DNA from: Gossypium raimondii
Taxonomy: Eukaryota; Streptophyta; Magnoliopsida; Malvales; Malvaceae
Assembly: GCF_025698545.1 (NCBI RefSeq)
Contig: NC_068567.1
Location: forward strand, 3,782,001 to 3,846,000
DNA length: 64,000 nucleotides
Direction: 5' to 3'
Shown here: positions 59,601 through 64,000 of the stretch, piece by piece
Layout of the letters: the number at the start of each line of letters is the position of its first letter
Position numbering within the stretch: the stretch's first letter is position 1
Made by a program: the position numbers and the translations under genes
Notes under the pieces: model-generated
Told to the model about the DNA's origin: nothing
The model's input: only the letters and a program-made list of their open reading frames with translations
Databases searched by the model: none

Positions 59601-60650
59601 TAAACATTTTTAATATTTTTATTATTTTTATTATTTGTAAGAGGCATGAAAAATGAACTTTTTGGACCGAACTGCACGTCTTTTAAATGCCGGCGGCGAT
59701 GCGATTTTGGTAGTTTTCATTTGTGGTTCTAGATTTAACAACAATGTAATCTCAAATATATTTTTATGATTATTATTTGATAAGATTAAAAAAATAGTAA
59801 TGTGTCTTATTTTTTTTTAAATATTAATAAGAAATTTTTTATTAATTAAAAGAGTTAAAGGAATAAAGTAATAATGTAAAGATTTGATTATGACACATTT
59901 ACAATATAAGTGAAAATTAGAATTTTGTAGTAAATATGTTTATAAGAAATTGATTAAAAAAATGTTGATACAAGGTATCAATAAATGAAGAGAAAGGAGG
60001 AGAAGGTAGTGGTGAAAATGAGGTCGGTTCATCTAGACAAGTAGAGAGTTAGAAATGGATAGGAGTAAGAAGAAAGTGAGGAAGGTCTGAAGGCAAGGGG
60101 AGATGAGTGCAGTAGGCAAAGGCTTAAGGTTGCTGAGAAGGTCCAAAAGATCTTTTTTTCATCGTGTTGGGGAAAAGCCCCATGTATGGTAGTGCCATGT
60201 CACTGATTGCACGGGTGGTGGCTTGCTTGTGTGGTTGGTGAGGTGGCAAGCCAATTGTCCTCACGTGCGGTACTGCCTTGTCATTCCCTTTGACGAGGTA
60301 ATACGAGGTTATTACGCCTTGGTGGTCCTTTACTATAGATGAGTTCTCATTAAAAGTCGGTGGCTTAGAGGACAAGGCGTCTGAGGGGCAAGTCATCTAG
60401 TGACCAATTAGGTGGTGTACGATGGAGGGCTGCCAAGTGATACAAGGCGGGGGGCCATTCTCGGACATCTCTCAAGTATCTTCTCATAATACCAGGTGTC
60501 CACATTGGACACTTGGTAAGGGGTAAATGGTAAAGTGAAATTATTAAAAAATCATAATGTCTTAGGTTCAAATATTATTATGTAAATGTATTTTTCTATT
60601 TTCTTATACAAAATATATAAAGAGACAAAAATACTTTTAAAATAACATGA
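56643..60650. other. AT-rich spacer with repeats, no gene seen
   Basis: Contains a decayed GGGCC-family MITE (57721-58090) and a repeat with inverted ends at about 58990-59240 ('agtggtgaagtcagggg' against 'ttggtttcacccttg'). A GC-richer stretch at about 59990-60520 has only short ORFs and I do not recognise it. Since gypsy pol follows directly, it may be transposon sequence. Confidence 0.5.
57721..58090. mobile_element. hAT-type MITE, GGGCC family, decayed
   Basis: Has the family's interior (acccaaaatgggcttggac; ttggcccaagcccgac) and a right end 'ggcctggtctggcccatgg'. Target duplications are not visible. Confidence 0.5.
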
Positions 60651-62080
60651 TACGAGTCACAAAGGCCCAATCAAGCTCAAGAACGTGATGGGTTCAAATT
60701 ACCACAAGGCCCAATAACGAGGTCAAAGGCCAGGCAAATGCATACGAAACTAAATGGAACTGTTCAAGACTTCATTAGCAAGGCCTTAGATGCATATAAA
60801 AAGGAAAAATAAAATCAAGATTCACTTTCTTGTTTTCAAGAAAATTAAGAAACCGAATCTTGGTCCAATTTTGCTGTTTTGAGCGATTTCAATAATCAAG
60901 AAAATCAAGATTTCAAATCTTGGAAATCTTGGTCCAAGAAACTGAATCTTGCAGCTAAGGCGCATTGGATCTCAGTTACGAGCATCAACGAACCAATTTC
61001 AAGAGAGAACGGATTACAAGCCCATGTGCTTGAAGATACGGCCCAATAAGATGTTTCAAGCCCAACCAAGAAGTTTAAATTAGACTTAGTTGAAAATCAG
61101 GCCAAATTGTCAAAGTGGCCCAATTTGTAAATTTTTAATTCTTTAAATACTTAGTTTTAATTTTTAGGCTTTATGAATAAATTTCTATGTAAAAATTCAG
61201 TCCAAGAGGCCCATTAAAAAAGCCTTGGACGGCACTCCTCTTGAAAGGCAACAATTAGGTTTTTTTTTTTTTCCCAATAAGGCTAGGAAAGTAGTTAGGA
61301 GGCCTATATATATGGCTTGGTCGGCCACCTTTATACATTAGACATTAAATTTCAGATTTTTGTTGAGTGAAAATTCTCTTAGAGTTTCTCCAAGAATTCT
61401 CTATTAAGTTTTCTTTAGAAGTAATTTTAACAATCTTTTTTATTGTGGGAGCCATCTTCGGCCTTCTTTTTGCCGTGTGCTTACATCGGAGGGGAGATTA
61501 GAGCCGTTTGAAGGGAGTTGTGAAATCTTTTTCGATTTTAAGGCTTCTTAGGACTTTTCTTATCTTTATTGTTGTTTGTTTTTCTTTAGATTTTTCTGCT
61601 TGTGCCGATTCATTGATTAACTTGTTTTATTCATTCTTGTTGCGTTTCCATCCCTTTTCAATCTTCAAGAAGTTGATCGGCACCTTTCTTGGCAGCAAGA
61701 AAACGTTTTCTATTCATAATTTGCAATTGATCTTGCCGCCCAATTATCCTATCTCTGATTCAATTCGGTTTGCTGAGTTTTTGAATTGACTTGCTGTTTT
61801 GTGTTCAATTGTCAGATTCGGCTGATTGGATTATTTCTTGAAGTTCAATTTCGTGTTCTTGGCTTCCAAGAATCCCCTATTAATAAGTGTTTCGATTCTT
61901 GGCTGATTCTTTATTGTTTTGGGGTTTTTGTTTCAGATTTGGAATTCTAAGATTTAACTTTTCTGTTTCGTTTCAGATCTCAGCGTCTAAAGCTTTCGTA
62001 GGATTTTCCCATGACTTGACAACTCGATCTTGGTCCACGCGCAACCCTCTATCACAACATAACTTACTTTATAAAGTAAT
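60651..62080 (+). mobile_element. Ty3/gypsy remnant: pol C-terminal tail plus LTR-like sequence
   Basis: A 53-codon open frame (60651-60809, stop 60810-60812) contains L-P-Q-G-P-I-T-R-S-K-A-R. This R-S-K/R-A-R-rich tail closes the polyprotein of many plant gypsy elements. About 500 bp further is an LTR-like region: a TATA box (cctatatatatggc, about 61303), 'ttgttgagtgaaaattctct', and a 'cttcggccttctttttgccg' stretch. The body of the element is missing to the left. The exact LTR ends could not be fixed. Confidence 0.55.
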
Positions 62081-63280
62081 GTACGTTAGTCATTATCCAA
62101 CTGAATTGATGTTTAGTTAACTCGTGACGTAGGGGCGAAGTCAGAATTTTTTCTAAAGGGGGAAGAGATTAAGTTATATACTTTTATAAGAGTTCAAATG
62201 CAATTTAACCCTTATATTGGCTTATATCTTCATGGTTTTCAAAAGGACTAAATTGAAATTCTAGCATTTTTAGGAGGTCAAACTATAATTTATCACATAT
62301 TGACTTAAAATTTTATAAATTTTGGGGGCCTAAAGAAGTAATTTCTCATTTTAGTTCGCTCATGTCATGACACTAACTTAGTTAATGACTTAATATATAG
62401 TATAGATGACATTGTTACTATTTTAATTTATTTTTACGGTTTAACTTAGTTTCACCCTTCAATTTAATTTTAACTCGGTTGTGAAATTACTAAAATGTAT
62501 TACTTTTAATAAACAAATATTATATTGAGAATATTTTTATTTTAAATAATTTAAAAAACACATAAACATGCAAATTAAAATTTATGTCAAAAATTATTTT
62601 CAATGTTTATAGCAATTTCAGCTTTTTATTTATTTATTTAAATTTGCACCAGTCTTAGGACATTATTTGGCGAATAGGAATCTTCTTTCCATAAAATTCA
62701 AAGATGGAAAAGAAATATTCCGCAGCTTTTGGGTACCACTTTCTAAATTTCCTAATTTATTGTCGTTTTCACGTGCTCGAAGATTCCGGGGTGCTATCAT
62801 CTTCCTCTAGTGTAACCGACTTCCGAATTTAGTTTTATTTCAAGTAACCGAGACTTTGAGATTATGATGAGAAAAAAATTTAAAAATTCTCTACTTAATA
62901 TAATTTCATAAGTAGACAATCATGCCTATCTCAAAAGATTAGTACAGACTCTTTTGCGTAATTGGTTCGTAACTATGGTGTATGTTTGAGATTCATAATA
63001 TATAGGGTCCTAAAAATATATATAAATTTGAAAATAGATTTGAACAGCAACGTCCGATTTGGTTCTATTAAATTCGATTCTATTCCGATTTGTTTATTTG
63101 TTAAAATTTATTCAATTTTGGTTTATTATTCACAAAATAAAAAAGAGTTATATGAATCAAACTTTATTTTCTTTTTAATTTGAAACTTATTTTATAACTT
63201 TTATAACTGGAAAATAAACATTTTGTTGGAATATTCATCAATTTAACGAGTCAATGATATAAGTTGAATAGCTTGAGGCG
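62081..63280. other. Spacer with repeat fragments, no gene
   Basis: 62125-62360 is a common-type dispersed repeat (ggggcgaagtcagaatttt). 62790-62840 (gtaaccgacttccgaattta) resembles the gypsy LTR at about 1608 and may be a truncated copy. Nothing coding. Confidence 0.4.
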
Positions 63281-63288
63281 TGTTGGAC

Positions 63289-63873
63289 TAGACCTGATCA
63301 TGGGTTGGACCGAGTCGGGTTGTTGTAAAATTTTAGGTCCAAGACCTACCCGAAAAATGGGCCTAAAATTCTACCTAAGCCCGTTCCAAATTAAAATGAT
63401 AAACTTGAGCCTGACCCGGCCCACTCGTATTAAATTTTGTTTAGATTATTTTTATATAAAAATTAAAAAATATAATACATTAAATACACTAAAAATATTA
63501 AAATAAATGTTTCCCAACAAATTGAAAATACATTGAAAAAAAATCTTTATACTTAAATGACACTAAAATAATTGTAATTTAGCAAGCAAATACCTCTAAA
63601 ATAGTAGCAATAATAATAAAACAAAAGTTATACAATATCCAAACAATAATAACAAAATAGTAGCAATATAATAGCGAGATTGTAGTGAAACAACAATAAA
63701 ATAGTTGATTTGGGCTGGGCCAACAAAATCCTACCTGAGGCTCGGCCTATTTAGAAAATAACATTATTTTTTTATCCAAAATCATTTTTCGGGCCTATAT
63801 TTTTTCCCAAACCTTACTATTTTTAGGCAAGCCTTTGGACCTAGATAGGTAGCCCGGCCCATAATCAGATCTA
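63289..63873. mobile_element. hAT-type MITE, GGGCC family, complete
   Basis: 585 bp with inverted ends (tagacctgatcatggg; cccataatcagatcta) and a perfect 8-bp target duplication TGTTGGAC (63281-63288 and 63874-63881). This is the clearest member of the family in the window and defines its ends. Confidence 0.88.
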
Positions 63874-64000
63874 TGTTGGACACTATCCTTATGAATATTT
63901 CACTATATAGTGTATATCTCATGATTCAACAAGCTCTTTTGTTATTAAACAAGAACAGGAATCAACAATAGAATACAATAAAAAAATACTCAACAAACTC

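Noticed and set aside
60124-60571. Two minus-strand ORFs (90 and 68 codons) in a GC-richer stretch
   Set aside because: Some motifs look protein-like, but I could not link them to a family and they overlap in different frames. They are probably transposon-derived sequence next to gypsy pol.
61508-62120. Plus-strand ORFs of 93 and 77 codons
   Set aside because: They lie in the LTR-like region of a gypsy remnant. Their Phe/Leu/Ser-rich composition fits a T-rich LTR, not a protein.
1-64000. CRISPR array, biosynthetic cluster or immune-type operon
   Set aside because: No regularly spaced short repeats were seen. The only non-transposon genes are DUF4220/DUF594, DLH and a SLU7 fragment, which do not form a recognised system together.

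Overview
This window is plant nuclear DNA. Its genes are interrupted by GT-AG introns. It carries Ty1/copia and Ty3/gypsy LTR retrotransposons, LINE tails and MITEs, and the spacer is AT-rich. The SLU7 fragment, the DUF4220/DUF594 genes and the plant-type dienelactone hydrolase genes all point to a dicot. The style of the repeats, especially a GGGCC-rich MITE family, suggests Malvaceae such as cotton, but that is a guess from general knowledge and not a demonstrated assignment.

Layout, left to right. 1-1804: LTR-like end of a gypsy element. 1805-5435: flank of a duplicated unit plus a LINE tail split by a young gag-only copia element (2511-4865). 5436-8720: a Tourist-like MITE, a SLU7 gene fragment and more LINE debris. 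From about 8.7 to 43.7 kb lies a decayed tandem array of three DUF4220/DUF594 membrane-protein genes, with second exons at 12664, 26620 and 40554. Copy 1 is a pseudogene with three stops and a frameshift. Copy 2 has an intact 696-codon frame but a mutated upstream splice donor. Copy 3 has one premature stop and two candidate first exons. A 5-kb copia element with broken polyprotein (15502-20473) sits in the LINE tail that follows copy 1. Between the units are LINE remnants, MITEs, SINE-like pieces and a 560-bp tandem duplication.

43.8-56.5 kb holds two tandem minus-strand dienelactone hydrolase (DLH) genes. Both are intact, with the same seven-exon core and a Cys-Asp-His triad. DLH-1 (43829-50084) has an extra first exon predicted to encode a signal peptide. 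DLH-2 (52012-56490) starts directly in the core and is predicted to be cytosolic. 56.6-64 kb has no gene I can support; it holds MITEs, a gypsy pol tail with LTR-like sequence, and a clean hAT-type MITE with 8-bp target duplication.

The two gene families are physically tied together. Each complete DUF4220 unit ends in a segment that matches the DLH 3' untranslated region. In three of the four copies that segment is cut at the same point and joined to a 5'-truncated LINE. The array therefore looks like repeated duplication out of an original DUF4220-DLH neighbourhood, followed by transposon invasion and gene decay. I found no CRISPR array, rRNA or tRNA gene, and no evidence for a novel defence-like or other multi-gene system. 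The most interesting content is the array's history and the two different N-terminal designs of the DLH pair.
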